In this document: in pieces, positions 1 through 6,524 of the stretch
Layout of the letters: the number at the start of each line of letters is the position of its first letter
How positions within the stretch are numbered: the stretch's first letter is position 1
DNA from: a virus
Direction: 5' to 3' (one strand)
DNA length: 31,546 nt
Virus record (IMG/VR): IMGVR_UViG_3300035523_000016
Location: 1-31,546 of that record
Program-made: the position numbers and the translations under genes
The notes under the pieces: model-generated
Databases searched by the model: none
Told to the model about the DNA's origin: nothing
Seen by the model: only the letters and a program-made list of their open reading frames with translations

Positions 1-33
1 GTCTTGGAGACTTCTCCAGCCTTAAATTAACGG
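1..33. other. left edge of candidate cos region
   Basis: This non-coding stretch lies between the window edge and the stop of the HNH gene. It holds an inverted repeat (TGGAGA, 2 bases, TCTCCA at about 5-18) and an AT-rich patch (TTAAATTAA at 22-30) unusual for this GC-rich DNA. If the molecule is circular or cos-ended, it joins the 56 bases before the small terminase gene at the other edge. HNH gene, cos and terminase is the usual order in cos phages. The cut site itself cannot be read from the sequence, so this is inference from position. Confidence 0.4.
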
Positions 34-726
34 TCATGCCGCGCGACCTGCGTAGAGCTTCGCGGTGATCGGGATGCCAACAGACATGCGGTAGGCCGTC
101 CTCATGCGGCAGCGGTCGCTGCAATAGGCCGCATTGCCCGGGTACCCGGTGCCGCACGCTGGGCACGTGCTGCTGAACAGCGGGACCTGCTCGCCTCGAA
201 TGGCCTGGATCTTGAATGGCTTGGGCTTCGGCGTCCACTCGACTGCCCGGACCATGCGACGCATGCGCCTACCCGAGCGCCACTCGATGATGGTCAGCCC
301 ACCCTTGCGCGAGTTGCACGAGCGGCAGGCCGGGGCGAGGTTGCCCTCCATGTTGGTCCCGCCTCGGACGAGGGGCACGACGTGGTCGACCGTCTCGACA
401 GCAGCCGAGCAGTAGAGGCACCGCTTGCCCTGCCGCCTCCATCGATCGAGGAGGCTGGCACGCCGGGCTGGGTTCAGTCCAGGGGCTGCGGCCTCGCGCC
501 TATGGCGTTCGAGCCGAGCGTCATCCTCAGACCTGATGGTCTGACGGAGGGCTGCGCAGGCTCGGCACGTGCTGGACTCCATCGACTTCAGTGCGCCGCA
601 CTCGCAGGTGCGTCGAGCCTGCCTTGCGATGGATCGGCAGGGACGGCAGGTGGGCATGCCCAGGGTGATGCTGGCGCGGCTGGTCTGCATGATGGTGGGG
701 CACGTCGCGCACTTCGTCCTGATCAT
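34..726 (-). CDS. HNH endonuclease with flanking zinc ribbons, probably packaging-linked
   Basis: This 230-aa protein has three cysteine-rich parts. N-terminal CxxC pairs lie at residues 6-57. An HNH core spans about 103-142: C103/C106, the DH pair at 114-115, then C134/C137 with N138 and KGG. A C-terminal zinc ribbon has C188, C191, C202 and C206. HNH nucleases cut or nick DNA with a metal ion, and in many cos phages one is needed with the terminase for end formation. The ATG at 726 overlaps the stop of the upstream HNH gene (TGATG) and has AAGGA upstream. The frame stays open as far as 1167, but that extension lies over the neighbouring gene and is rejected. The C-terminal ribbon resembles the N-terminus of the small terminase protein encoded across the end junction, which supports a packaging role. 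A homing endonuclease is the alternative. Confidence 0.85.
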   Translation of the reverse strand: MIRTKCATCPTIMQTSRASITLGMPTCRPCRSIARQARRTCECGALKSMESSTCRACAALRQTIRSEDDARLERHRREAAAPGLNPARRASLLDRWRRQGKRCLYCSAAVETVDHVVPLVRGGTNMEGNLAPACRSCNSRKGGLTIIEWRSGRRMRRMVRAVEWTPKPKPFKIQAIRGEQVPLFSSTCPACGTGYPGNAAYCSDRCRMRTAYRMSVGIPITAKLYAGRAA

Positions 727-1025
727 CACCAGTCCTTCATCGTCTTGGGCTGGGATCGCATTGCCTTGATGAGGTTGCCGAGCTGGCCGCCCTTGCTGCG
801 GTTGCAGCGTGCGTGCCTCGGACGCTTGGGTCCCTGCCCGCCGTAGGCGACGGGGGTCTGATGGTCCAGGTCGAACTTGCGGCCGTCCGGGTTGAGGTGA
901 CGGTAGGCATCGCCGTGCACGGGCTCCAGGCAGACGTCGCAGGGTCGGGGTCCGTTGGCTTCGAGGTCGTCGTTCCAGACGGTGCGCTCGTGTTGGTGGG
1001 CTGCGTCGTACGCGCCTCTGGTCAT
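726..1025 (-). CDS. small HNH endonuclease
   Basis: This 99-aa protein consists almost entirely of an HNH fold: C29/C32, the DH pair at 54-55, H71, then C74-N75 followed by SKGG. These match the CxxC, DHxxP and CNxxKG signature of the family. The ATG at 1025 was chosen because a GGAGGGAGGA ribosome site lies 8 bases before it. The frame opens 10 codons further upstream, but those lack such a site. The gene is translationally coupled to the larger HNH gene downstream, and a terminator-like hairpin at 1091-1122 separates it from the early operon. Two HNH genes in tandem before the terminase may divide the work, or one may be a selfish copy. Confidence 0.8.
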   Translation of the reverse strand: MTRGAYDAAHQHERTVWNDDLEANGPRPCDVCLEPVHGDAYRHLNPDGRKFDLDHQTPVAYGGQGPKRPRHARCNRSKGGQLGNLIKAMRSQPKTMKDW

Positions 1026-1090
1026 GCCTCGCGTCCTCCCTCCTGCCACTCCCACAGGGCGGAGGGAGGACGCCGGGGGCAGGACGTGCG

Positions 1091-1122
1091 AGAGCCCCGA
1101 ATCGGTGGTGATTCGGGGCTCT
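1091..1122. terminator. hairpin terminator between early operon and HNH genes
   Basis: A perfect 13-bp stem (AGAGCCCCGAATC with its complement) encloses a 6-base loop. It lies in the 145-bp gap between the stop of the 180-aa gene at 1171 and the start of the small HNH gene at 1025. No clear T-run follows on either strand, so the evidence for termination is stem strength and position. It would separate expression of the HNH and packaging genes from the early operon. Confidence 0.65.
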
Positions 1123-1170
1123 GGGTACAGGTCTGCTTAACGGTGAGACTGGAGCAGTTTTGCCCAATCG

Positions 1171-1713
1171 TCAAGCATCTGGCGGTGATGTCGGCGTGTC
1201 GGGCCAGTCGGCGCGGAAGGCCTCGCCGTTCGGTCCTGCCGTTCTTCCCATCCGCTCGTGACGCGCCTCCTCGTCCGCCTCGTGCTGAGCGAGCAGTTCG
1301 GCCAGCGAGTCGCCTTGGGTCTGCTGCCCACACCTGAGGCAGACGAACTGCTCGTAGGTATCACCCAGCGCAGTGACCTCGCTGAGGTCGTGCTCGCAGT
1401 TCTCGGGGGTCAGCTCGTAGATGACCTCGCCGTCCATGTTCGTCACCTTCCGTACGTCCATCTGTCCGGTGAAGCCGTTCTCGGTCGGGGTGATGTCGTC
1501 AAGGTAGCCCTGATAGGTCAGGTCGCCTTGGGTGTAGGTGCACCACTGCCGCTGCGGCTTGGCGAGGACTGCTGCTCGGAAGTCGGGGTCGACGTAGTCG
1601 ATGGTGATCTCGCCGGAGTACTCAACCGGGCCGGGGGTGAAGCCCTCGAGCATGTAGTCGATCGCGCTGCCGTAGGTCACGTGCGGGTCGGGGGTCAGGC
1701 TGTGGTCAAGCAT
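1171..1713 (-). CDS. hypothetical protein, 180 aa
   Basis: I do not recognise this protein. It is acidic and contains a CLRCG pair in its C-terminal third, preceded by an Asp/Glu-rich stretch; the tail is Pro/Thr/Asp-rich and likely disordered. There is no signal peptide or membrane segment. The ATG at 1713 is supported by AGGAGG 8 bases upstream. The open frame extends to 1815, but that part overlaps the HTH gene. It overlaps the upstream gene by 8 bases and is the last gene before the hairpin at 1091-1122, so it closes the early operon. A role in replication or host takeover is only a guess from position. Confidence 0.7.
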   Translation of the reverse strand: MLDHSLTPDPHVTYGSAIDYMLEGFTPGPVEYSGEITIDYVDPDFRAAVLAKPQRQWCTYTQGDLTYQGYLDDITPTENGFTGQMDVRKVTNMDGEVIYELTPENCEHDLSEVTALGDTYEQFVCLRCGQQTQGDSLAELLAQHEADEEARHERMGRTAGPNGEAFRADWPDTPTSPPDA

Positions 1714-2530
1714 GGGTAGATCCTCCTTCATCTCGTGGTTCGGCGTCGACGCCGAATGTGGTGGTGATCTCGTCGAGCGTGAGCGTCCGGACCTGGCGAT
1801 CCCAAGGCGGCTCATCGATCAGCGCCTTGATCTCGTGCACGACGAACACACGCTTGCGGTCGACCTTGCCAACGTCAGTGAGCCGCCCCTCGTTCCACCA
1901 GCGGTAGACCGTCGCCCGACTCACCGGGTAGGCATCCGCGATCTGCTCGGCGTTCAGGGTCGCGCTGTGGTCAGCCGGTGCGAGGGTGATGCCGAGGCGG
2001 GCCAGCGCGCGCACGATGTCATGCACCTCGTCGCGCAGCTGCTCCACGCCCGGCTGACCGACGATCCACTCAAGGTGGCGACGCAGCCAGCCGGCCGCGG
2101 TGGTGACCGTGCCCGTGCCGTCGAGGACCGGATCGTCGTGTTCGACCATCAGGTCCAGCATCGTGGCCTCGTAGTCGCGCAGCCAGGACTCCAGCGTGGG
2201 CAGGATGCCGAGCCGGCGCTCGCCCATCCTGTGCGCAAGGTCGGCCTCTCCGGCGACGTCGAGCTTCTCCCCGAACGTGGGCTCGGTGCTGGCTGCCGGT
2301 TCGAGCTTGTGCCGGCGGTCGGCCAGGTCGAGCACGTCGAACTTGGTGATGTACCTCACGGCGCTGTCGTCGGGGTTGCGGTCGCCCTTGCTCAGCAGGG
2401 TGAAGTAGTTGCGCTCGAGCAGGTCGACCAGGGCGGGCAGGTCGGCCAGGTCGCGGTCCAGCTGGAGCTGGTCTGCAAGGTCCAGCCACTGCACGAGCTG
2501 GGGTGCCATGGTCGGTTCGAAGGTAGCCAT
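1706..2530 (-). CDS. HTH DNA-binding protein next to the replication initiator
   Basis: This 274-aa protein has a mostly helical N-terminal part and a C-terminal helix-turn-helix at about residues 190-240 (AEQIADAYPVSRATVYRWW, then a basic wing). That HTH is of the excisionase/MerR type. The ATG at 2530 overlaps the stop of the replication initiator (TGATG), so the two are translationally coupled. A job in replication control, such as a second origin-binding protein, is inferred from this coupling. No Walker motifs are present, so it is not a DnaC-like loader of the usual kind. Confidence 0.7.
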   Translation of the reverse strand: MATFEPTMAPQLVQWLDLADQLQLDRDLADLPALVDLLERNYFTLLSKGDRNPDDSAVRYITKFDVLDLADRRHKLEPAASTEPTFGEKLDVAGEADLAHRMGERRLGILPTLESWLRDYEATMLDLMVEHDDPVLDGTGTVTTAAGWLRRHLEWIVGQPGVEQLRDEVHDIVRALARLGITLAPADHSATLNAEQIADAYPVSRATVYRWWNEGRLTDVGKVDRKRVFVVHEIKALIDEPPWDRQVRTLTLDEITTTFGVDAEPRDEGGSTHA

Positions 2531-3201
2531 CAGACCCACGCCTCTGAGGTGTTCCCGGCGGTCGGCCAGAGCACGCTGGACTCGCGGTCTGTAGTTACCT
2601 TTCGGGCTTGAGTCGGCGTCTGGTTTTGCGCAGTAGTCGTGTCGTCTTCGTGAACAAGATTCCGCGCCAGCGGGATCGCGTTAGCAGAGCTCTCTTGGAG
2701 TACTGCGCTCCCTTGGTACCTGTGCTCTCTTGGTGTATCACCAGTGAGGGGTTGGAAGACCCCTTCCTGAGGGGTTGGAAGATGCGTTTCTGAGGGGTTG
2801 GAACCCTCTTCCAACTCATCACCAGTGAGGGGTTGGAAGTCGCTCCATGTCATCACTGGTGAGGGGTTGGAAGGCAGCGCCAGACGCCACACGTTGGCTG
2901 CCTTCTTCGCCGTTTCACCACGACCTCGACGACCCCCTTGAGAGACCTTCTCCAGTAGGCCCAGCTCGTGCAGACGGGTGGTGCAACGCTCCGCCGTGGC
3001 GACCGAGGCGGCCATCATCCCCGCCAGCTCATTGCGGGACAGGTAGAAGTCCCAGCCGCTCACCTGACCGGCGAATCGGCCGGGTTGCGACTTGCCGGGT
3101 GCGCGGCGCGCGATGCCCGCCACGGCGGCCCGCTGGGTGGTCGTGAGGCGGTCGTCGTCGATGGCGGCGCGGAGCCAATCGAGGGGCTTGACGGGGTTCA
3201 T
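2530..3201 (-). CDS. replication initiator protein, winged-helix type, origin inside the gene
   Basis: This 223-aa protein has an N-terminal winged-helix-like domain (about residues 1-105) with the motif NELAGMMAASVATAERC, typical of phage replication initiators and primosomal DnaD/lambda O-like proteins. The rest is a low-complexity, Pro/Thr/Ser-rich linker. The linker DNA at residues 110-153 consists of direct repeats, so the peptide FQPLTGD appears twice. In lambda, the origin iterons lie inside gene O in the same way. The ATG at 3201 overlaps the methylase stop (TGATG). The initiator would bind the iterons and recruit the host replicative helicase. No catalytic motif is seen. Family assignment is by fold impression, and the repeat evidence is the strongest part. 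Confidence 0.7.
   Translation of the reverse strand: MNPVKPLDWLRAAIDDDRLTTTQRAAVAGIARRAPGKSQPGRFAGQVSGWDFYLSRNELAGMMAASVATAERCTTRLHELGLLEKVSQGGRRGRGETAKKAANVWRLALPSNPSPVMTWSDFQPLTGDELEEGSNPSETHLPTPQEGVFQPLTGDTPREHRYQGSAVLQESSANAIPLARNLVHEDDTTTAQNQTPTQARKVTTDRESSVLWPTAGNTSEAWV
2745..2873. repeat. iteron cluster, candidate replication origin
   Basis: Five direct copies of TGAGGGGTTGGAA lie at 2745, 2768, 2791, 2826 and 2860, four of them followed by G. Start-to-start spacing is 23, 23, 35 and 34 bases. An inverted, 3-base-shorter copy (TTCCAACTCA) starts at 2809 and forms a 7-bp stem with the third copy. Copies 1, 4 and 5 are preceded by ATCACCA or ATCACTG, which makes a small palindrome (TCACYRGTGA) with the start of the repeat. 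The cluster lies inside the linker of the replication initiator gene, as expected for an origin bound by its own initiator. Confidence 0.7.
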
Positions 3202-4037
3202 CAGGCTCCCGCCGTGAAGAGGTTCGGATGCGGCTCGAAGTTCGTCCAGACGACCTCGGTGCGCTGCCCACTCGCCGCGGTGGCGTGATTGCCGGTACCT
3301 GTGAAGGCGCTGAACTCAGTGCGATGCCAAGGGCTGAGCCACGCCTCATAGAGCGGGTGCGTGTATCCCGATAGCACGATCGATGCACTGAGCCCACGGA
3401 GTGCCTCAAGTAGCTCCTGGTGCTGGTCGGCGCTCTTCATCTCGTGGGTGTAGGAGGTGGTGGAGTTCTTCCCGCCGCGCACCTCTCCGAGGTAGGGCGG
3501 ATCGAGGTAGAGCAGCACGTCACTCCCGCCATGGCCGTAGGTATCGATGACCTCGAGGGCCGGACGGCATTCGAGGGAGACTCGGTGCATGCGCTCCGCG
3601 GCCGCGGCCATCCTGTTGATATAGCCGTCGAGGTAGCCAGGGACGCCGATGGACGTCCCCGCGGGGTCGACGTAATGACGCCATCCGGTCCGGGTCATCT
3701 GGTTGCTTCGGCCCTGGCTCAGCCTTACCCAGACGCGGCGGGCGCGCTCGAGGTCCTCAGTGGCAGGCTCGTACGACTCCTGCTGCTCGGCGCGCGAGTG
3801 CGGGGTGAGTGCACAGACGCGCATGAGGTCCTCGGGACGGTCGCGCAGCACGCGCCAGAACGTCACCAGGTCCCCGTCGAGGTCGTTGACCGTCTCCAGC
3901 TTCGAGGGCGGCTTGGCAAGCAGCACCGAGAGCGATCCGGCGTAGGGCTCGACGTAGTGCCGGTGTGGCGGGAACAGGGCGACGATCCGCCCCGCGATCC
4001 GCTGCTTGCTGCCGAAGTAGGGCATGGGTGGCTTCAC
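3201..4037 (-). CDS. DNA adenine methyltransferase, D12 (Dam-like) class
   Basis: This protein would transfer a methyl group from S-adenosylmethionine to adenine N6 in DNA. In order it shows the N-terminal PYFGSK motif (FxGxK, motif X), VEPYAG for the cofactor site (motif I), and LDPPYLG (residues about 178-184) for the catalytic DPPY motif. At 278 aa it fits the Dam/D12 family. The GTG at 4037 overlaps the upstream stop (GTGA), which suits the coupling seen elsewhere; a GTG at 4055 is the alternative start. No restriction enzyme lies nearby, so it is an orphan enzyme that could protect phage DNA or time replication. It is coupled directly to the replication initiator. The target sequence cannot be predicted. 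Confidence 0.93.
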   Translation of the reverse strand: MKPPMPYFGSKQRIAGRIVALFPPHRHYVEPYAGSLSVLLAKPPSKLETVNDLDGDLVTFWRVLRDRPEDLMRVCALTPHSRAEQQESYEPATEDLERARRVWVRLSQGRSNQMTRTGWRHYVDPAGTSIGVPGYLDGYINRMAAAAERMHRVSLECRPALEVIDTYGHGGSDVLLYLDPPYLGEVRGGKNSTTSYTHEMKSADQHQELLEALRGLSASIVLSGYTHPLYEAWLSPWHRTEFSAFTGTGNHATAASGQRTEVVWTNFEPHPNLFTAGA

Positions 4038-4357
4038 AGGAGCGACTCTTGCCACTCGGCCTCATCGTCGATCTCGAGGACGCACCAGTCGGAGTCGACT
4101 ATCGACCACGGGAACTCGCCGTGACGGTCCTTCGGGTCAGCTGGCAGGAGTTGCCAGTGCAGGACCGGGTTGCCATGGTCGTCGAGGTGGTCGACCGACG
4201 CGTAGACCACAATCATGCGCCGGCGCGGGCCGTAGGTGATCCCGCCCGCTACCCGCTCCTCGATGGTGGACGACCAGTGCGGCTGTTGCGGTGAGTACAT
4301 CTGTTGCCAGACGTGATCTCCGACCTTCGGCACGTAGCCGGTGAGTGTGCTGGGCAC
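4034..4357 (-). CDS. hypothetical protein, 107 aa
   Basis: I do not recognise this protein. It is soluble, rich in Trp and Asp, and ends in an acidic stretch (EIDDEAEW). An internal part (VPKVGDHVWQQMY) looks like a small beta-barrel of the kind seen in phage regulatory proteins, but this is weak. The GTG at 4357 is chosen because GAAGGA lies just upstream within a start-associated repeat (4361-4385). The open frame extends further but would run into the preceding gene. It overlaps the methylase start by 4 bases. Confidence 0.65.
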   Translation of the reverse strand: MPSTLTGYVPKVGDHVWQQMYSPQQPHWSSTIEERVAGGITYGPRRRMIVVYASVDHLDDHGNPVLHWQLLPADPKDRHGEFPWSIVDSDWCVLEIDDEAEWQESLL

Positions 4358-4360
4358 GGT

Positions 4361-4385
4361 AAGTCCTTCGAGGAGTTGTGGGAGC
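4361..4385 (-). promoter_or_regulatory. start-associated sequence, copy 1
   Basis: On the minus strand this element reads CTCCCACAAC followed by TCCTCGAAGGACTT, just before a GTG start. It is one of four related elements, each with CTCCCAC and then GAAGGAC or GAAAGGAC before an early gene (the others are at 5761, 9952 and 10359). The AAGGA part is the ribosome site. The conserved upstream half is longer than ribosome binding needs. Confidence 0.55.
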
Positions 4386-4404
4386 GCTGGCGGTTCGCGA
4401 AGGG

Positions 4405-4596
4405 TCAGCGGGTCTGATTCGGCCGCGGGTGGGCTTCGCAGAGGTGGACCTGCGCGTCGTAGAAGCGGCTGAAGCCGACGAGGCAGAAGACGCAGACCCA
4501 CGTGGTGGTGTCGTCGGGCTTGCGGATGAGGGTGGCGATGAGGGCGATGACCAGGGCGACGACGAGGGCGACGAGCAGGCCGAAGATGAGGTTCAT
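4405..4596 (-). CDS. small membrane protein, 63 aa
   Basis: Residues 4-23 form one very hydrophobic segment (LIFGLLVALVVALVIALIAT), followed by a basic RK pair. A cytoplasmic tail with cysteines (CVFCLVGF) and a CEAH motif comes next. The charge pattern suggests the N-terminus outside and the tail inside. It overlaps the upstream gene by ATGA. Together with the two upstream genes it forms a run of three small coupled membrane proteins in the early operon. The function is unknown; exclusion of other phages or modification of the host envelope is a guess. Confidence 0.7.
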   Translation of the reverse strand: MNLIFGLLVALVVALVIALIATLIRKPDDTTTWVCVFCLVGFSRFYDAQVHLCEAHPRPNQTR

Positions 4597-5003
4597 TTCG
4601 GCTGCTCCCAGCGGCCCGGCTTCGGGTCCTCGCGTAGAACCATCGGCTCGTCCCGTGCGATCTTCGCTTCGAAGCTCTCGCGGAGCTTCTGCAGTGCCGC
4701 TGCGTCCACCATGTTGTGGTAGGTCAGGAGGCGGCGGCTCTCATCAAGGAGGAGGACGGTGGGCTCTTCGACCTTCCTCGGCCATGCGTCCCGCCAGCAG
4801 TCAGCGAGCCAGCGGCAGAAGCGCGGCAGGTTGCGAATAGCGGCCACCACGATGACCACTGGGTAGACCGGGGACAGCCAAACCATGCGAAGGGGGCGGC
4901 CACGGTCGTGGTAGCCCACGGACACCTCGATTGACCACATGCAAGCCCAGAAGATGAGGCCGCCCGCGTAGAGGACGCCGAGGGCGATCAGTGCATTGCT
5001 CAT
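4593..5003 (-). CDS. membrane protein, 136 aa
   Basis: The protein has two hydrophobic segments, at about residues 4-25 (LIALGVLYAGGLIFWACMW) and 42-56 (WLSPVYPVVIVVAAI), and a soluble, charged C-terminal half of about 70 residues that looks helical. Both ends are coupled to neighbours by ATGA overlaps. I do not recognise a family. The middle member of a three-gene membrane cassette, it is likely to act at the cell membrane during early infection. Confidence 0.7.
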   Translation of the reverse strand: MSNALIALGVLYAGGLIFWACMWSIEVSVGYHDRGRPLRMVWLSPVYPVVIVVAAIRNLPRFCRWLADCWRDAWPRKVEEPTVLLLDESRRLLTYHNMVDAAALQKLRESFEAKIARDEPMVLREDPKPGRWEQPK

Positions 5004-5143
5004 CGCACCTCACCCACCGTCGCCAGCAGGTAGACCCCACCGGACATCGCCCAGCCGAGCGCCATGGCCAGCACGGCCAGCACGATGGCGATCAGGAGGA
5101 CGCTGGCGGCGATCAGGGTGCGCTTGGTGGGCTGAGCGTGCAT
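5000..5143 (-). CDS. small membrane protein, 47 aa
   Basis: This short gene reads MHAQPTKRTLIAASVLL and continues as a hydrophobic helix (about residues 9-32), ending in VGEVR. A basic N-terminus ahead of one membrane span suggests the N-terminus lies inside. The stop overlaps the next ATG (ATGA), and the start lies 2 bases beyond the previous stop. This tight fit between two genes supports it as real despite its size. No family is recognised. Confidence 0.6.
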   Translation of the reverse strand: MHAQPTKRTLIAASVLLIAIVLAVLAMALGWAMSGGVYLLATVGEVR

Positions 5144-5145
5144 GG

Positions 5146-5427
5146 TCACTTGAGTGCCTCCAGCCCAGCAGCGCGGGAACGGAGCGTGAGGCTCACACCG
5201 CAGAAGTCGGCGTCGAAGAGTTCAGCAGCCTCCCGCAGCGCCTCAGCCTTGATCGCTGCCTCACTCCTGCCGGGCAGAAGGGCCAGCGCGGCGTCGGCCA
5301 CATACTCGTCCCAGCCGACCTGAGCGTCCTCACTCCATCCGTCGTGCTCCTCGTTCCATTTGACCGTGGCCTCGGCGAGGGCGTCACGCAGGGCTTCCCG
5401 GCTGGGCTGTGCAGTCGGCTCGCTCAT
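5146..5427 (-). CDS. hypothetical protein, 93 aa
   Basis: This is a small, acidic, mostly helical soluble protein with no recognised domain. It contains KWNEEHDGWSEDAQ and a C-terminal helix rich in Ala and Glu. The ATG at 5427 overlaps the upstream stop (ATGA) and fixes the start within a longer open frame. The small acidic type is common in actinophage early operons, where such proteins often modulate host enzymes, but nothing here shows a target. Confidence 0.65.
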   Translation of the reverse strand: MSEPTAQPSREALRDALAEATVKWNEEHDGWSEDAQVGWDEYVADAALALLPGRSEAAIKAEALREAAELFDADFCGVSLTLRSRAAGLEALK

Positions 5428-5756
5428 GCCGACACCGCACCCGCGAGCACGTGCCGCAGCTGACCCGCACCGTCGACCGCCCACTGAGCGGGGTCGAACT
5501 CGCGCAGGTTGGTGTCCCGGACGAACTTGCCCCAGCCGGTGATCCCGTCATCGCCCCAAAGCTCGGCGATGGTCAGGCGGTCGATGGTGGCCGGGCTACC
5601 GACGCCGACCCTGAGCGCATGACGCTCGGCGCGGGGCAGCTTCGCCCAGGTCTTGCGCGCCGATTCGAGGTGCAGCATCATCTGCCGCACCCGGGCGGGC
5701 GTGATGTCGGGAGCAGGCTTGGGCTCCGGTGGTGTTCCGGTTGGGAGGTCGTGCAT
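5424..5756 (-). CDS. hypothetical protein, 110 aa
   Basis: The protein has a Pro-rich N-terminus followed by a helical region (ARVRQMMLHLESARKTW) and a Trp-containing C-terminal part (ELWGDDGITGWGKFV). I do not recognise a family. The ATG at 5756 was chosen because AAAGGA lies upstream within a start-associated repeat at 5761-5780. It follows RusA after a 91-bp gap, one of the few gaps in the early operon, and is coupled to the next gene. Confidence 0.65.
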   Translation of the reverse strand: MHDLPTGTPPEPKPAPDITPARVRQMMLHLESARKTWAKLPRAERHALRVGVGSPATIDRLTIAELWGDDGITGWGKFVRDTNLREFDPAQWAVDGAGQLRHVLAGAVSA

Positions 5757-5760
5757 GACA

Positions 5761-5780
5761 GGTCCTTTCGTGGGAGTTGG
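5761..5780 (-). promoter_or_regulatory. start-associated sequence, copy 2
   Basis: On the minus strand this reads CCAACTCCCACGAAAGGACC, ending 4 bases before the ATG at 5756. It shares AACTCCCAC and the AAGGAC core with the copies at 4361, 9952 and 10359. It is the most compact of the four, with no bases between the two halves. Confidence 0.55.
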
Positions 5781-5847
5781 AGTCAGTCGTTCGGCCCGAC
5801 CCACCAGCGCCTTCCCCTGCAGCTGATGGGCCAGACCCAGCGACCCC

Positions 5848-6300
5848 TCAGACGCTGGAAATCTCGCTGAGGTCATCAATGCGCAGGCTGGTCTGCGGAC
5901 GGTGGCCCCAGACCTTGGCCGCGATCCACTGCACGATCAGGGCGTCATCGCGCACGACCCCGGCCTGAGTGAGCGCGTCCCCGAGTGCCCGGCAGAGCTT
6001 GTCTGCGTCGGGGGCCGTGGCCTTCCATGAGGGCGCTGCGTCCTTCACTACGGTCGCGTTCCTGCCGGTGCCGTAGTGCCCCTTCGGACGGCCATAGACG
6101 AACGTCACGGAGACGCGCACTGGCCCGACGAACTGCTCCACGCCCTGCGCCTCCATGGCCTGCTGAAGGTGCGCGATCGCGTCGGCCCGCCACGGCTTCA
6201 GCCGCTTGTTGTCATCGAGCATCGGGCGGCCGGGGCCGAGTGAGCGCTTTGACCCCTGCTGCTCGGGCTGGCCGGGCATGGTGCAGGTGAGGATGCTCAT
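5848..6300 (-). CDS. RusA-like Holliday junction resolvase
   Basis: RusA cuts four-way DNA junctions to separate recombined or branched phage DNA before packaging. This 150-aa protein has the family layout: a basic N-terminal GSKR, a central beta strand (VRVSVTFVYGRPKG), then D98 and D100 in APDADKLCRALGDAL and D119 in VVRDDALIV. The spacing of D98, D100 and D119 equals that of the known metal-binding residues D70, D72 and D91 of E. coli RusA. The start overlaps the upstream... downstream neighbour order as ATGA with the 75-aa gene. With RecT and the exonuclease it completes a recombination set. Confidence 0.9.
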   Translation of the reverse strand: MSILTCTMPGQPEQQGSKRSLGPGRPMLDDNKRLKPWRADAIAHLQQAMEAQGVEQFVGPVRVSVTFVYGRPKGHYGTGRNATVVKDAAPSWKATAPDADKLCRALGDALTQAGVVRDDALIVQWIAAKVWGHRPQTSLRIDDLSEISSV

Positions 6301-6524
6301 CGCGAGACCCAGACCGTGTGCGTCTCCATGACCAGGCCGCCAAACTCGTCGTCAGCCCTGATCCGCCCGTCGTCGCCGCGTGACAGTTGGGTCCATGTGA
6401 CGATCGCCGGCTGATTCTCGTAGGAGATCGTCAGCGTCTGAACTCCGCGACCCTCGGCGTCGATCCCGAGAGCCTTGACGGCCTCGACGACCTGCGCGTC
6501 CGTGATCCTCTTCCGGTCGCTCAT
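6297..6524 (-). CDS. hypothetical protein, 75 aa
   Basis: This small beta-rich protein starts at MSDRKRITDAQVVEAVKALG, so a short helix comes first, then strands rich in Thr and Val (VQTLTISYENQPAIVTWTQL). No known domain is recognised. Both ends are coupled by ATGA overlaps, to WhiB upstream and RusA downstream, which fixes the start at 6524. Confidence 0.65.
   Translation of the reverse strand: MSDRKRITDAQVVEAVKALGIDAEGRGVQTLTISYENQPAIVTWTQLSRGDDGRIRADDEFGGLVMETHTVWVSR

Noticed and set aside
727-1167. A long N-terminal extension of the larger HNH protein
   Set aside because: The open frame continues upstream but runs through the second HNH gene in another frame and across the hairpin. The ATG at 726 has a ribosome site and couples to the upstream stop.
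1706-2530. Helicase loader of the DnaC type next to the initiator
   Set aside because: No Walker A or B motif is visible; only a C-terminal HTH is supported.
2745-2873. A CRISPR array
   Set aside because: Repeats are only 13-14 bases, spacers are 9-22 bases and one copy is inverted, and the stretch encodes protein. No cas genes other than a RecB-like nuclease that belongs with RecT.
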